Positions 9,322 to 20,505 of a stretch of 64,000 nucleotides of DNA are shown in pieces. Within the stretch, counting starts at the first letter, position 1; each line of letters starts with the position of its first letter. The notes under the pieces are model-generated. The model saw only the letters and a program-made list of their open reading frames with translations, was not told the DNA's origin and did no database searches. This DNA is from JACVRW01 sp963734365 (GTDB taxonomy: Bacteria > Actinomycetota > Thermoleophilia > Solirubrobacterales > Thermoleophilaceae): assembly GCA_963734365.1 (NCBI GenBank), contig CAVTGV010000010.1, positions 310,001-374,000 on the forward strand, read 5' to 3'. Made by a program: the position numbers and the translations under genes.

Positions 9322-9337
9322 ACTGGTCTAGACCAGT
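9322..9337. promoter_or_regulatory. DasR/NagR-type operator (dre-like palindrome)
   Basis: ACTGGTCTAGACCAGT is a perfect 16-bp palindrome. It matches the Streptomyces DasR-responsive element (consensus recalled as ACTGGTCTAGACCACT) at nearly every base. DasR is a GntR-family repressor released by aminosugar phosphates. The site is centred 24 nt upstream of the hexosaminidase start and also lies just before the divergent AraC-type gene. No GntR-family gene is in the window, so the regulator would be encoded elsewhere. Confidence 0.8.
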
Positions 9338-9359
9338 GCGACGTGCCACGATCTCGCAG

Positions 9360-9803
<444 letters not shown>

Positions 9804-9814
9804 GGTTCCCCGCC

Positions 9815-10225
9815 ATGGACCTAACCATTCACCAGACCTTGCTCCCTTACGACGATCCGGACGCCTCCCTGGCCTTCTATCGCGACAACCTCGGCTTCGA
9901 GGTCCGCAACCACGTGGAGTACAACGGGATGCACTGGATCACCCTCGGTCCCGCCGACCAGCCCGACACGTCGATCGTCCTGCACCCGCCGGGCATAGAC
10001 CCGGGCATCACCGACGACGAGCGTCGCATGATCACCGAGATGATGGCCAAGGGCACCTACGCCAGCATCAACCTGGGCACCAAGGACCTCGACGGCACCT
10101 TCGAGCGCGTTCAGGCCGGCGGCGGCGAGGTGGTCCAGGAGCCGATCGACCAGCCGTACGGGATTCGCGACTGTGCCTTCCGGGATCCCTCGGGCACCCT
10201 GCTGCGCATCCAAGAGCTGCGCTAA
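9815..10225 (+). CDS. VOC (glyoxalase/bleomycin-resistance fold) protein
   Basis: 136 residues with two beta-alpha-beta-beta-beta modules: LPYDDPDASLAFYRDNLGFEV at the start and PYGIRDCAFRDPSGTLLRI at the end, the latter with the usual metal-ligand region. VOC proteins bind small molecules or catalyse metal-dependent chemistry; here the substrate is unknown. It lies between an AraC-type regulator and a UvrA2-like protein, 6 nt before the latter, so a role in drug or DNA-damage resistance is a reasonable guess. Confidence 0.85.
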   Translation: MDLTIHQTLLPYDDPDASLAFYRDNLGFEVRNHVEYNGMHWITLGPADQPDTSIVLHPPGIDPGITDDERRMITEMMAKGTYASINLGTKDLDGTFERVQAGGGEVVQEPIDQPYGIRDCAFRDPSGTLLRIQELR

Positions 10226-10231
10226 GGGGTC

Positions 10232-12616
<2,385 letters not shown>

Positions 12617-12618
12617 CC

Positions 12619-13386
12619 TCAGGCGCTCGCGTGCAGCAGCGCGCGCGACACCTGGGCGGGATCGTCCCAGGTGGGAATGTGGCCGCAGTCGCGCAAGACC
12701 AGCGAGCGCCAGTGCTCGGGCTTCGAGCGCGGGCGCCGCACCAGCCGGTCGAGCTCTCCCCACGCGAGCGTGACGGGCACGTCGATCTCCTCGACGCCCG
12801 AGAACACATCCGCCCGCATGGCCGCGTTGGCGGCCTCGAACCCCGGTGCGGTCACGTACGAGCGAACGAGCCTCGCGGCAGCCGCCGGCGGCACGCGCTC
12901 CGGATGACCGACCGACGACGCCAACAGCGCGCGCCGGCCCGCGGCGCTGCGCACCAGCGCCGGGATCACAGGCAGCAGCGATCGGCCGAAGCGCCGCACG
13001 TCCGGCCCGCCGCGCGGACCGAGCGGTCGCGTCCAGAACCCGGCCGTGCACAGTCCCGCCACCGACAGCGCGCGCCCGGCCTTGGCCAGCTCGAGCGCCA
13101 CCCAGCCGCCCAGCGAGTTGCCGGCCACGTGAACGCGATCGAGTCCCAGGGCGTCCAGGAAGCTGGCGAGTGAGCCCGCGAGCGCCTGTGGAGTGGGCGC
13201 CATCCCGTGGTTGAGCGGCGGCGAGGCGCCGAAGCCCGGCATGTCCACGGCGATCACGTCGCGCTCCGCCGCCAGGCGCTCGAGTACCGGCTCCCACACC
13301 ACGAGCTCCGCGCCGAGCGGATGGATGAGAATGAGCGGTTCCCCGCTGCCCCTGCGTATGTGGTGAAGGAGGCCCTCAGAAACCAT
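12619..13386 (-). CDS. Alpha/beta hydrolase
   Basis: 255 residues starting MVSEGLLHHIRRGSGEPLIL. The fold's catalytic triad is visible: Ser in AGNSLGGWVAL, Asp in AWGELDRLV and His in RDCGHIPTWDDP. The oxyanion-hole segment is LIHPLGAELVVWEPV. The substrate is unknown; the family includes esterases, lactonases and haloperoxidase-like enzymes. Its ATG (complement of 13384-13386) shares bases with the ATG of the divergent SDR gene at 13385, so the two start codons overlap in CCATGG. A GTG or ATG further inside cannot be excluded. Confidence 0.88.
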   Translation of the reverse strand: MVSEGLLHHIRRGSGEPLILIHPLGAELVVWEPVLERLAAERDVIAVDMPGFGASPPLNHGMAPTPQALAGSLASFLDALGLDRVHVAGNSLGGWVALELAKAGRALSVAGLCTAGFWTRPLGPRGGPDVRRFGRSLLPVIPALVRSAAGRRALLASSVGHPERVPPAAAARLVRSYVTAPGFEAANAAMRADVFSGVEEIDVPVTLAWGELDRLVRRPRSKPEHWRSLVLRDCGHIPTWDDPAQVSRALLHASA

Positions 13387-14167
13387 GGATCTCACCCGAA
13401 AGACTGCACTCGTCACCGGCTCCAACCGGGGCATCGGCCGCGCGATCACGGAGGAGCTCGCCAAGCGCAGGCTCGACCTGCTGCTGTGCGGCATGCGTGA
13501 CCCGGACAAGTTCGAGCCCTTCGAGCCGCCTCCCGGCGGAGCGAAGGAGGTCCGTCCCGTGGCCCTCGACCTCTCCGGCAAGGAATCGATCGAGCGGGGC
13601 GCTGCGGAGCTGCCGGCGGTCGACCTGCTCGTGAACAACGCCGGCCTGATGACCGGCGGCCTGCTCGAGGAGCAGGACGTGGACGAGATCTACGCGATGT
13701 TCCAGGTCAACCTGGTCGGCGTGGTGCACCTCACCAGGCTGGTGCTGCCCGGGATGCTCGAGCGCGGCGGCGGCAAGGTCGTCAACAACGCCAGCATCAG
13801 CGGCTACGCCTGGTTTCCCGCGGCCAGCACCTACGCCGCGGCCAAGACGGGCGTGGTCGCCTTCAGCGAGTCGCTCCGGCGCGAGCTCAAGGACACCGGA
13901 GTGGATGTGCTCCACCTCGTCACCCCTGGCATCAACACCGACATGCTGGACGCCACCAAGGAGGCGTACGGCAACCACATGGACACGAGCGGCTGGACCG
14001 AGCAGGAGCCCGAGGAGTGGGCGCAGAAGGTCGTGGACGCGATCGAGGACGACGATCACGTGCTGGGGCCCGGCGGCACGCTCGCGCTCGCCAAGCTGGC
14101 CTCGCGTGGGCCAGCCGTGCTGGTGGACGCGATCTCCGACCGCATGTTCAGCCGCGATCCGCGGTAG
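13385..14167 (+). CDS. Short-chain dehydrogenase/reductase
   Basis: 260 residues with a classical SDR layout: TGSNRGIG cofactor loop, NNAG at about residue 81, catalytic Ser in NASISGYAW, and YAAAK with the catalytic Tyr and Lys. The Arg in SNRG hints at NADP. The substrate is unknown. Its start codon overlaps that of the divergent hydrolase. Its last 112 nt overlap the convergent cyclopropane-fatty-acid synthase gene, an unusually long tail overlap. Confidence 0.9.
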   Translation: MDLTRKTALVTGSNRGIGRAITEELAKRRLDLLLCGMRDPDKFEPFEPPPGGAKEVRPVALDLSGKESIERGAAELPAVDLLVNNAGLMTGGLLEEQDVDEIYAMFQVNLVGVVHLTRLVLPGMLERGGGKVVNNASISGYAWFPAASTYAAAKTGVVAFSESLRRELKDTGVDVLHLVTPGINTDMLDATKEAYGNHMDTSGWTEQEPEEWAQKVVDAIEDDDHVLGPGGTLALAKLASRGPAVLVDAISDRMFSRDPR

Positions 14168-15333
14168 GCCGGCTTGGCGAGGAGCATCTGCACGTCGCCG
14201 ATGCGCCGCTCGCGGAAGCCGCCCTCGCTGTAGGCCAGGTAGAGGTCCCAGAGGCGCCTGAAGCGAAGGTCGTAGCCCAGTTGCTCTGCCCGGTCTGCGG
14301 CGCGGACGAAGTTCTCACGCCAGCGGGCGAGCGTGGGCGGGTAGTTGGCGGTGATGTCCTCCAGGTCGACCATGCGCATATCGGTCTCCCGGGCCGTGCA
14401 GCGCGCGATGACCTCGAGCGAGGGCAGGCAGCCGGCGGGGAAGATCAGCTCACCGATGAACGAGCGTGAGGACTTCTCGGCCTCGTAGGCGCGGTCGTCG
14501 ATGGTGATCGCCTGCAGCAGCATCAGCCCGTCCGGCTCGAGCAGATCGGAGCAGTGGCGGAAGAAGGTGTCGAAGTACTGCCAGCCCACGGCCTCGATCA
14601 TCTCGATGGACACGAGCTTGTCGTAGCGCCCGCGCAGGTCGCGGTAGTCGCGCTCGACCACCTCGATGCGGTCGGCGAGCCCGGCGGCACGGGCGCGCTC
14701 GGCCGCCACAGCGCGCTGCTCGGCCGAGATGGTGGTGGTGGTCACGCGGCAGCCGTACTCGCCGGCGGCGTGCAGAGCGAGCGAGCCCCAGCCGGTGCCG
14801 ATCTCGAGCAGGTGGTCATCCGGCGTGAGCTCGAGCTTGCGGCAGATGCGGTCGAGCTTCTCCAGCTGGGCCTCCTGGAGGGTGGCCGTGCCCTCGTCCC
14901 AGTAGGCGCAGGAGTAGGTCATGGTCTCGTCGAGGAAGAGCTCGAACATGTCGTTGCCCAGGTCGTAGTGGGCAGAGATGTGGCGCCGGGCGGCCGAGCG
15001 CGTGTTGCGCGGCACGCGCGACAGGAGGGGGGCGAGCGGAGCAAAGGGAGCCCGCAGGCGGTCGAGGGCGGGCATGTTGCGCGCGCCGATGCGGACGAGG
15101 GTCACGAGGTCGTCGCAGTCCCACGCGCCATCGCCGTAGGTCTCGCCCAGACCCAGGCTGCCACGAGCAAAGCCCGTCCAGAAGGAGGCGTCGTGAGCGA
15201 CGATCGTCGCCTGCAGCGGGGCGCGCTCCGGACCGAACGCGTGGCGGCGCCCGCCATCGGACTCGTCCACGATCTCGAGTCGCCCGCCTCGCATGCGGCG
15301 AAGCACGGCCGATACGGCGGTGCGAGCGATCAC
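14056..15333 (-). CDS. Cyclopropane-fatty-acyl-phospholipid synthase family methyltransferase
   Basis: 425 residues. The N-terminal lipid-binding region (SFWTGFARGSLGLGETYGDG) precedes the SAM-binding motif LLEIGTGWGSLALHAA and family blocks HYDLGNDMFELFLDETMTYS and IEMIEAVGWQYF. It should methylenate or methylate unsaturated acyl chains of membrane lipids using SAM. The GTG at 15333 overlaps the TGA of the DUF1365 gene (GTGA), indicating translational coupling. The last ~40 residues overlap the SDR gene and look non-conserved. It is the last gene of a four-gene operon with a DUF1365 protein and an FAD oxidoreductase, a well-known cfa-type arrangement. Confidence 0.92.
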   Translation of the reverse strand: MIARTAVSAVLRRMRGGRLEIVDESDGGRRHAFGPERAPLQATIVAHDASFWTGFARGSLGLGETYGDGAWDCDDLVTLVRIGARNMPALDRLRAPFAPLAPLLSRVPRNTRSAARRHISAHYDLGNDMFELFLDETMTYSCAYWDEGTATLQEAQLEKLDRICRKLELTPDDHLLEIGTGWGSLALHAAGEYGCRVTTTTISAEQRAVAAERARAAGLADRIEVVERDYRDLRGRYDKLVSIEMIEAVGWQYFDTFFRHCSDLLEPDGLMLLQAITIDDRAYEAEKSSRSFIGELIFPAGCLPSLEVIARCTARETDMRMVDLEDITANYPPTLARWRENFVRAADRAEQLGYDLRFRRLWDLYLAYSEGGFRERRIGDVQMLLAKPAYRGSRLNMRSEIASTSTAGPREASLASASVPPGPST

Positions 15334-15986
15334 CGAGCCGGATGGGGGTGGTAGGGAGCGCCCTTGAGCTTGAGGCGGACGGCCTGCCCGTAGATCCCGG
15401 CGAGCATGCGCAGCGTCATGAGCGGGTAGCGCAGCAGCGGAGCGGCCGAGAGCTCGCGCTTGCGCAGCGCCAGCGTGGCATCGAAGTCGACCCGGCCCTC
15501 CCGGTGGCTCTCCATGTGGACTCGCAGCTGCTCCGCCGGGGTGGTCAGCCTCACGTGATACTCGGAGCCCATGCCGAGGAACGGCGAGACGTGGAACTCC
15601 TTGTCGATCCGCGCCTCCAGGCCGTCGAGCACGTAGGTGTGCTTCTCCCCCCACGGCGTGTTGGTCACCTCGGCCACCACCTTCTCGATCTGCTGACCGG
15701 AGCGGTCGAAGCAGTAGTACAGGCTCACCGGGTTGAACAGGTGGCCGAAGGTGCGCACGTGGGTGAGCAGCCGGACGGGACCGTCGTGGTCGAGGTCGAG
15801 GTAGTCGCGGCGGCGAAACCAGGCCGGCGCCGGCCGCCGCGCCGACCACAGCGGCACCGAATCGAGTAGCTCGGGAAGCTCGTCGAGGTCGAGGTAGGCC
15901 ATGAACAGTCGGTAGCGGAACTCGTGCTCGACCGGCTCCATGCGCCGGTGGCGGACCCAGCCCTCGTACAGTGCGCTGGCGCTCAC
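15330..15986 (-). CDS. DUF1365 protein of the cyclopropane-fatty-acid operon
   Basis: 218 residues starting VSASALYEGWVRHRRMEPVEHEFRY. It has the DUF1365 hallmarks GHLFNPVSLYYCFD and VTNTPWGEKHTYVL, with FHVSPFLGM further on. The family nearly always sits between an amine-oxidase-like flavoprotein and a CFA synthase and is thought to work in fatty-acid modification, but its reaction is unknown. It is coupled on both sides by GTGA overlaps. Confidence 0.92.
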   Translation of the reverse strand: MSASALYEGWVRHRRMEPVEHEFRYRLFMAYLDLDELPELLDSVPLWSARRPAPAWFRRRDYLDLDHDGPVRLLTHVRTFGHLFNPVSLYYCFDRSGQQIEKVVAEVTNTPWGEKHTYVLDGLEARIDKEFHVSPFLGMGSEYHVRLTTPAEQLRVHMESHREGRVDFDATLALRKRELSAAPLLRYPLMTLRMLAGIYGQAVRLKLKGAPYHPHPAR

Positions 15987-17227
15987 GCGAGCACCTTGCC
16001 GAACCGCTCGCTGACGCGCAACCCGGAGACCACGCCGTCCTCGTGGAAGCCGTAGCCCCAGTAGGCGCCGCAGTAGTGGGTGCGGCGCACGCCGCTCACC
16101 TGGTCCCAGCGCCGCTGGGCGGCCAGCCCCGCCGGGGTGTAGACCGGATGGTCGTAGTTCATGGTGCGGATCACGCTCTCGGGATCGATCGCCTCGCTCT
16201 TGTTGAGGGTCACGCAGAACTCGCGGTCGGCGCGCAGGGCCTGGAGGCGGTTCATGTGGTAGGTCACGGTCGTCCGATCGGCCGGCCGGTCCTGCAGGTG
16301 GAAGTTCCAGCTGGCCCACGCCCTGCGGCGCCGCGGGAGCAGGGCGCGGTCGGTGTGCAGCACCGTGTCGTTTCGCTGGTAGGGGATCGCCCCCAGCACC
16401 TCGGCCTCGGCGGCGCTCGGGTCGCACAGCATTCGCAGCGCCTGGTCGGAGTGGACGGCCAGCACCACCTCGTCGAAGCTCTCGGGCTCGCCGCCCGCCG
16501 GAGTGATCTCCACGCGATCGTCGAAGCGCTCGATCCTGCGCACCGGGCTCGACAGCCGCAGCCGCTCGCCCAGCGGGCGCACGATCGCCTCCACGTAGCG
16601 GGCGGAGCCGCCCTTGACCGTCAGCCAGGTGGGGCGGTCGGCGAGGCCGAACATCCCGTGGTTGGCAAAGAACTCGGCGAGCATGCTGGCCGGGAACTCC
16701 CACATCCGGCGCGGATCTGCCGACCAGACCGCGGAGGCCTGCGGGACGATCAGCCGCTGGACGAACTGCGGCGAGTAGCGGCCCGCGTGCAGGAACTCGC
16801 CGAGCGACGGCCCGGATCCGTTGAGGCCGATCAGCGAGCGCGCCTCCCGGTTGAAGCGCATGAGGTCGAGGATCATCCGGTGAAAGGAGGGCCGAGCGAG
16901 ATTCGAGCGGCGTGCGAACAGCCCGTTGGCCGAGGCGCCGTTGTACTCGAAGTTCTTGCCGTCGCTCACCGAGAAGCTCATGTTGGAGCGCTGGGTGGCC
17001 ACACCGATCCCGGCGAGGAGCCTCTCGAAGCGGGGATAGGTCCGATCGTTGAGCACGATGAAGCCGGTATCCACCCAGTGGGTCTCGTCGGAGGTATCCA
17101 CGCGCACGGTGTGGGTGTGGCCCCCGGCGTAGTCGTTGGCCTCGAACACGGTGAGGTCGTGCTCGTCGTGCAGCAGGTGGGCGCATACGAGGCCGGAGAT
17201 CCCGGCCCCGACGACTGCGATCTTCAC
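15983..17227 (-). CDS. FAD-dependent amine-oxidase-like oxidoreductase
   Basis: 414 residues with the dinucleotide-binding start KIAVVGAGISGLVCAHLL and the second FAD signature GGHTHTV. Other family blocks are FIVLNDRTYPRFERLLAGIG and the C-terminal GAYWGYGFHEDGVVSGLRV. It belongs to the flavoprotein family found with DUF1365 and CFA synthase and may dehydrogenate or otherwise process lipid substrates. It overlaps both operon neighbours by 4 nt. Confidence 0.92.
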   Translation of the reverse strand: MKIAVVGAGISGLVCAHLLHDEHDLTVFEANDYAGGHTHTVRVDTSDETHWVDTGFIVLNDRTYPRFERLLAGIGVATQRSNMSFSVSDGKNFEYNGASANGLFARRSNLARPSFHRMILDLMRFNREARSLIGLNGSGPSLGEFLHAGRYSPQFVQRLIVPQASAVWSADPRRMWEFPASMLAEFFANHGMFGLADRPTWLTVKGGSARYVEAIVRPLGERLRLSSPVRRIERFDDRVEITPAGGEPESFDEVVLAVHSDQALRMLCDPSAAEAEVLGAIPYQRNDTVLHTDRALLPRRRRAWASWNFHLQDRPADRTTVTYHMNRLQALRADREFCVTLNKSEAIDPESVIRTMNYDHPVYTPAGLAAQRRWDQVSGVRRTHYCGAYWGYGFHEDGVVSGLRVSERFGKVLA

Positions 17228-17598
17228 TCTTCCACCAGCGCCGTGAGGATCGCGCCGGCCACGGCGCCGCCGCCCGCGACCGCCACCGTTCCGTTTCGCG
17301 CACGGGCGGGCACCGCGTCTCCGGCCGCAAGGGTGGCCCCGAGGTCCACGAGGTCGGACGCGACGGTGAGCGCGAGCCAGGGACGGGCGTCGGAACCGCG
17401 CGCTGCCGCGAGGGCCGCGCCCGCGGCGAGGGCGATGTCACGCGCGCCCAGGGCCCGGAAGGCGATGTGCACCGCCGGGTGGCTTGCCGGCTCGCCGATC
17501 CAGCTGCTTCCTACGCGCCCTGGGACCGCCAGCAGCGCCAGCCCGAACGCGATTCGACCGGCGGAGAAGGCGTAGATGAGATTGCGCTGATGCGCCAT
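17224..17598 (-). CDS. Small integral membrane protein (DUF4267-like)
   Basis: 124 residues with four likely membrane helices: NLIYAFSAGRIAFGLALLAV, a middle segment IALAAGAALAAARG, WLALTVASDLVDLGATLAAG and VAVAGGGAVAGAILTALV. The ALGARDIALAAG segment resembles DUF4267 proteins. It is the first gene of the cfa-type operon and overlaps the FAD oxidoreductase by ATGA. Role unknown. Confidence 0.75.
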   Translation of the reverse strand: MAHQRNLIYAFSAGRIAFGLALLAVPGRVGSSWIGEPASHPAVHIAFRALGARDIALAAGAALAAARGSDARPWLALTVASDLVDLGATLAAGDAVPARARNGTVAVAGGGAVAGAILTALVEE

Positions 17599-17678
17599 GC
17601 CTCTCTACTTACGTTGCGAGCGCCCCAACCCGATCAGTTGGGTAGAGTCGCCGCGATCCAGTTCCCGAGGAGGACCCA

Positions 17679-18074
17679 TTGGACTCAAGCCGGCTGAGTA
17701 CGCTGCCGCTGTTCGAGGACGTCGCGGACGACGAGCTCGCCGAGATCGCCACCTTCGCGCAGGAGGTCACGGTCGAGGAGGGTCGCGAGCTGGTCCGCGA
17801 GGGTGACTTCTCCTACGAGTTCATGGCCATCGAGGAGGGCGAGGCTGAGGTCACGAGGCACGGTGAGCACGTGGCCAACCTGGGACCGGGCGACTTCTTC
17901 GGCGAGATGGGACTGCTCGAGAAGACATTGCGCAACGCCACCGTCACCGCCAAGACACCGATGCGCGTGGTCACGCTCACCGGCTGGGACCTCAAGCGGA
18001 TCGAGCGCAAGGCGCCACAAGCGATCGAGCGCGTCCGCGCGACGCTCGAGACGCGGCGCCCGACCGGCGAGTAG
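17679..18074 (+). CDS. Cyclic nucleotide-binding domain protein
   Basis: 131 residues, a single cNMP-binding domain: LSTLPLFEDVADDELAEIA, then REGDFSYEFMAIEEGEAEV, and the cassette GPGDFFGEMGLLEKTLRNAT. It is a paralogue of the protein at 803-1237, with the same absence of an HTH. TTG at 17679 is taken as the start because a strong GAGGAGGA ribosome site lies 5 nt upstream and the reading MDSSRLSTLPLF fits. The next gene begins 1 nt after its stop. Confidence 0.87.
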   Translation: MDSSRLSTLPLFEDVADDELAEIATFAQEVTVEEGRELVREGDFSYEFMAIEEGEAEVTRHGEHVANLGPGDFFGEMGLLEKTLRNATVTAKTPMRVVTLTGWDLKRIERKAPQAIERVRATLETRRPTGE

Positions 18075-18075
18075 C

Positions 18076-19185
18076 GTGACCGGCCGCGTCGTCCTGTTCG
18101 GCGCCACCGGGTACACCGGTCGGCTGACTGCCGAGGCGATGGTCGAGCGCGGCATGTCGCCGGTGCTCGCCGCGCGCAGCCGCTCCAAGCTCGACGCCAT
18201 GGCCGGCGAGCTGGGCGGACTGGACACCGCCGAGGCCGACGTGGCCGATCCCGCCAGCGTGAGCGCCCTGGTCGAGGAGGGCGACGTTCTGGTCACCACC
18301 GTCGGCCCCTTTGCGCGCTGGGGCGCACCCGCGGCCGGCGCGGCCACCACGGCCGGAGCCCATTACCTCGACTCCACCGGTGAGCCGCCCTTCATCCGCG
18401 AGGTCTTCGAGCGCTACGGGCCGGCGGCCGAGAAGACGGGCAGCGCGATGTTCACCGCCTTCGGCTACGACTGGGTGCCGGGCAACCTGGCGGGCGGCCT
18501 GGCCCTGGACCGCGCGGGCGACGCGGCCGTGCGGGTCGACGTGGGCTATTTCATCAGCGGATCGGGCGACGCCGGCTCGATGAGCGGTGGCACCAAGGCG
18601 TCGCTCGTGGGCGTGATCGCTGCTCCGTCGTTCCGCTTCGTGGACGGCCGCGTCCAGACGGAGCGCGGCGCACGGGCCCTGCGCACCTTCCCGGTGGCCG
18701 CACGACAGCGGGCCGCGGTCTCGGTGGGCAGCTCCGAGCACTTCGCCCTGCCGCGGCTGGCCCCCGAGCTACGCGAGGTCAACGCCTACCTCGGCTGGTT
18801 CGGCCCGGCCTCCCGTGCGATGCAGGTGATGTCGGGCGGGATGAGCCTGGCCATGAAGGTGCCTGGGGTGAGCGACTTCTGGAAGGCCGCCGGCGAGAAG
18901 CTCGTGCAGGGTTCCACGGGTGGTCCGGACGAGGACGCCCGCTCGAAGTCCGGATCGCACATCGTGGCCATCGCCTACGACAGGGCGGCCAACCCGCTGG
19001 CGGAGGTTCACCTCACGGGCGTGGACGGCTACACCTTCACGGGCCGCATTCTGGCCTGGGGAGCCGAGCAGGCGGCCGCCGGCGCCGTGAAGGGCACGGG
19101 CGCTCTGGGCCCGGTGGACGGCTTCGGCCTCGAGGAGCTCACGGCCGGCGTGGCGGAGGCGGGGATCTCCGAGGAGGCGGGCTGA
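18076..19185 (+). CDS. Saccharopine dehydrogenase-like / trans-acting enoyl reductase family protein
   Basis: 369 residues starting VTGRVVLFGATGYTGRLTAEAMVERG, an NAD(P)-binding Rossmann motif typical of the saccharopine dehydrogenase-like family. DVLVTTVGPFARWGAPA and YLDSTGEPPFIREV are further family blocks. Mycobacterial relatives act as trans enoyl reductases in lipid synthesis, so lipid metabolism is plausible here. The GTG at 18076 follows the stop of the cNMP-binding gene by one base, so the two are co-transcribed. Confidence 0.87.
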   Translation: MTGRVVLFGATGYTGRLTAEAMVERGMSPVLAARSRSKLDAMAGELGGLDTAEADVADPASVSALVEEGDVLVTTVGPFARWGAPAAGAATTAGAHYLDSTGEPPFIREVFERYGPAAEKTGSAMFTAFGYDWVPGNLAGGLALDRAGDAAVRVDVGYFISGSGDAGSMSGGTKASLVGVIAAPSFRFVDGRVQTERGARALRTFPVAARQRAAVSVGSSEHFALPRLAPELREVNAYLGWFGPASRAMQVMSGGMSLAMKVPGVSDFWKAAGEKLVQGSTGGPDEDARSKSGSHIVAIAYDRAANPLAEVHLTGVDGYTFTGRILAWGAEQAAAGAVKGTGALGPVDGFGLEELTAGVAEAGISEEAG

Positions 19186-19261
19186 GGGGCCTCAGGCGCC
19201 GCGCCCGGAGCGCCGGCTCGGCCCCGGAACGCCGGACACCTTGCACGCCGTCTCCAGAAAT

Positions 19262-19291
19262 TCGTTTGTCGGCTGATCAGTAGACAAACGA
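19262..19291. promoter_or_regulatory. 30-bp imperfect palindrome, probable repressor operator
   Basis: The left arm TCGTTTGTC and right arm GACAAACGA are exact inverted repeats. They flank GG-CTGATCAG-TA, whose centre CTGATCAG is itself a palindrome, so only the GG/TA pairs break the symmetry. The size and half-sites resemble TetR-family operators. It lies in the 176-nt gap between the enoyl-reductase-like gene and the GH3 gene at 19362. Which gene it controls is not certain, and no TetR gene is adjacent. Confidence 0.55.
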
Positions 19292-19346
19292 TTCGCTGCG
19301 GCGGGCGTACAGGGTCGGCCGGGGGAGGGCCGGCTCGGTGCCGTCG

Positions 19347-19352
19347 TAACCT
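19347..19352 (+). promoter_or_regulatory. -10-like TAACCT before the second GH3 gene
   Basis: TAACCT ends 9 nt before the ATG at 19362. The operator-like palindrome ends 55 nt further upstream. Confidence 0.3.
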
Positions 19353-19361
19353 GCCCGCGTC

Positions 19362-20505
19362 ATGCGCCTCTCGGAGGATCCCTCCGCTCGCCGGCGGCTC
19401 GCGGCGTTGTGCGGAGCTGCCGCCATCGCCCTGGTCGCCGGGGTGGCGTTGGGCGCGATCGCCGGCGACGGGGAGGGCGGCCGCGGTCCCGAGGGCGTAG
19501 CCGAACGCGGTGGTCACGACGGCGGCGGCGCGGCGAGTTCCGAGGCGGTCGACCGGCTGAGCCTCCGCCGTCAGGTCGGTCTCCTGCTCGTCTCGAGCTT
19601 CGACGAGCCCGACATGCCCGACTACATCCGGCGCCGCCTGGCGGCGGGCGAGACGGCCGGAGTCATCCTCTTCGCGCGCAACGCCGGTGACGGTGCGCAC
19701 TGGCGCGAGCTCACCCGTGACCTGCAGCGTCCCGCGCGCGGGCGCGCGCTGATCATGGTCGACCAGGAGGGCGGCGACATCCGCACGGTCGACTCTGCCG
19801 GACCGGAGGCCGGCCAGGCGCTGCAGGGCGGCCCCGCGGACGTGCGCAGCGCCGGCCCGGGATGCCGGGCGCGGGCTGCGCGCCGCCGGCGTGAACGTGA
19901 ATCTCGCCCCGGTGGCCGACGTGGCTCGGCCGGGGTCGGTGATGTCGTCGCGCGCGTTCCCGGGAGACGCCGCCGCCGTGTCCGAGCGAACCGAGGCCGC
20001 GGTCCGGGGCCTCGACGACGGCGGCGTGGCCGCCACCGCCAAGCACTTCCCGGGCCTCGGCGGGGCGACCGTGAACACCGACGACGGCTCGGTGACCGTG
20101 TCCGGCGAGCTCGGGGGCGACCTGGAGCCCTACCGCGCGGCGATCGCCGCCGGCGTGCCGCTCGTGATGGCCTCCCATGCCCTGTATCCCGCGCTGGACG
20201 GCGCGGCGATCGCGTCCCAGTCCCGCGCGATCATCACCGGCCTGCTCCGGGAGCAGCTCGGCTTCGACGGAGTGGTCGTCACCGACAGCCTGGAGGCCCA
20301 GGCCGTTCTCGACCGCTCCGACGTGGCCACCGCTGCCGAACGCTCGGTCGGAGCGGGCGTGGACCTGATCCTGATGACCGGCTCTGGCAGCTGGAACGCC
20401 GTGTTCCCGCGCCTGCTCTCGCGAGCCAGGCGGGATCCCGCCTTCCGCAGGCGGGTGGCAGAGAGCGCGGCCCGCGTGCTCGCCCTGCGGGCAAGCCTGC
20501 GCTAG
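19362..20505 (+). pseudogene. GH3 family hydrolase-like protein, one frameshift and atypical active site
   Basis: The first part has a membrane anchor or signal (LCGAAAIALVAGVALGAIAG) and GH3 blocks GVILFARNAGDG and ALIMVDQEGGDIRTV. Around 19851-19860 the frame must shift +1 to continue as NVNLAPVADVARPGS and AKHFPGLGG. With one base removed the protein is 380 residues. The nucleophile Asp is present (GVVVTDSLEAQAV). The KHFPGHGDxxxDSH motif is changed to KHFPGLGGATVNTDD, so the NagZ dyad His is missing, and the activity may differ or be lost. The stop overlaps convergent ppk1 by 3 nt. Confidence 0.75.

Noticed and set aside
9322..9337. Site as an operator for the AraC-type neighbour
   Set aside because: AraC proteins usually bind asymmetric direct repeats. 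The match to the GntR/DasR palindrome is far better.
7869..9359. A long plus-strand frame running into the AraC-type gene
   Set aside because: Only the part after about 9360 shows an AraC fold. The rest is antisense to the GH3 hexosaminidase, and a start there would run through its promoter and operator.
15971..17575. A 534-residue plus-strand open frame opposite the FAD oxidoreductase
   Set aside because: Antisense shadow; the minus-strand genes carry all recognisable motifs and neat 4-nt overlaps.
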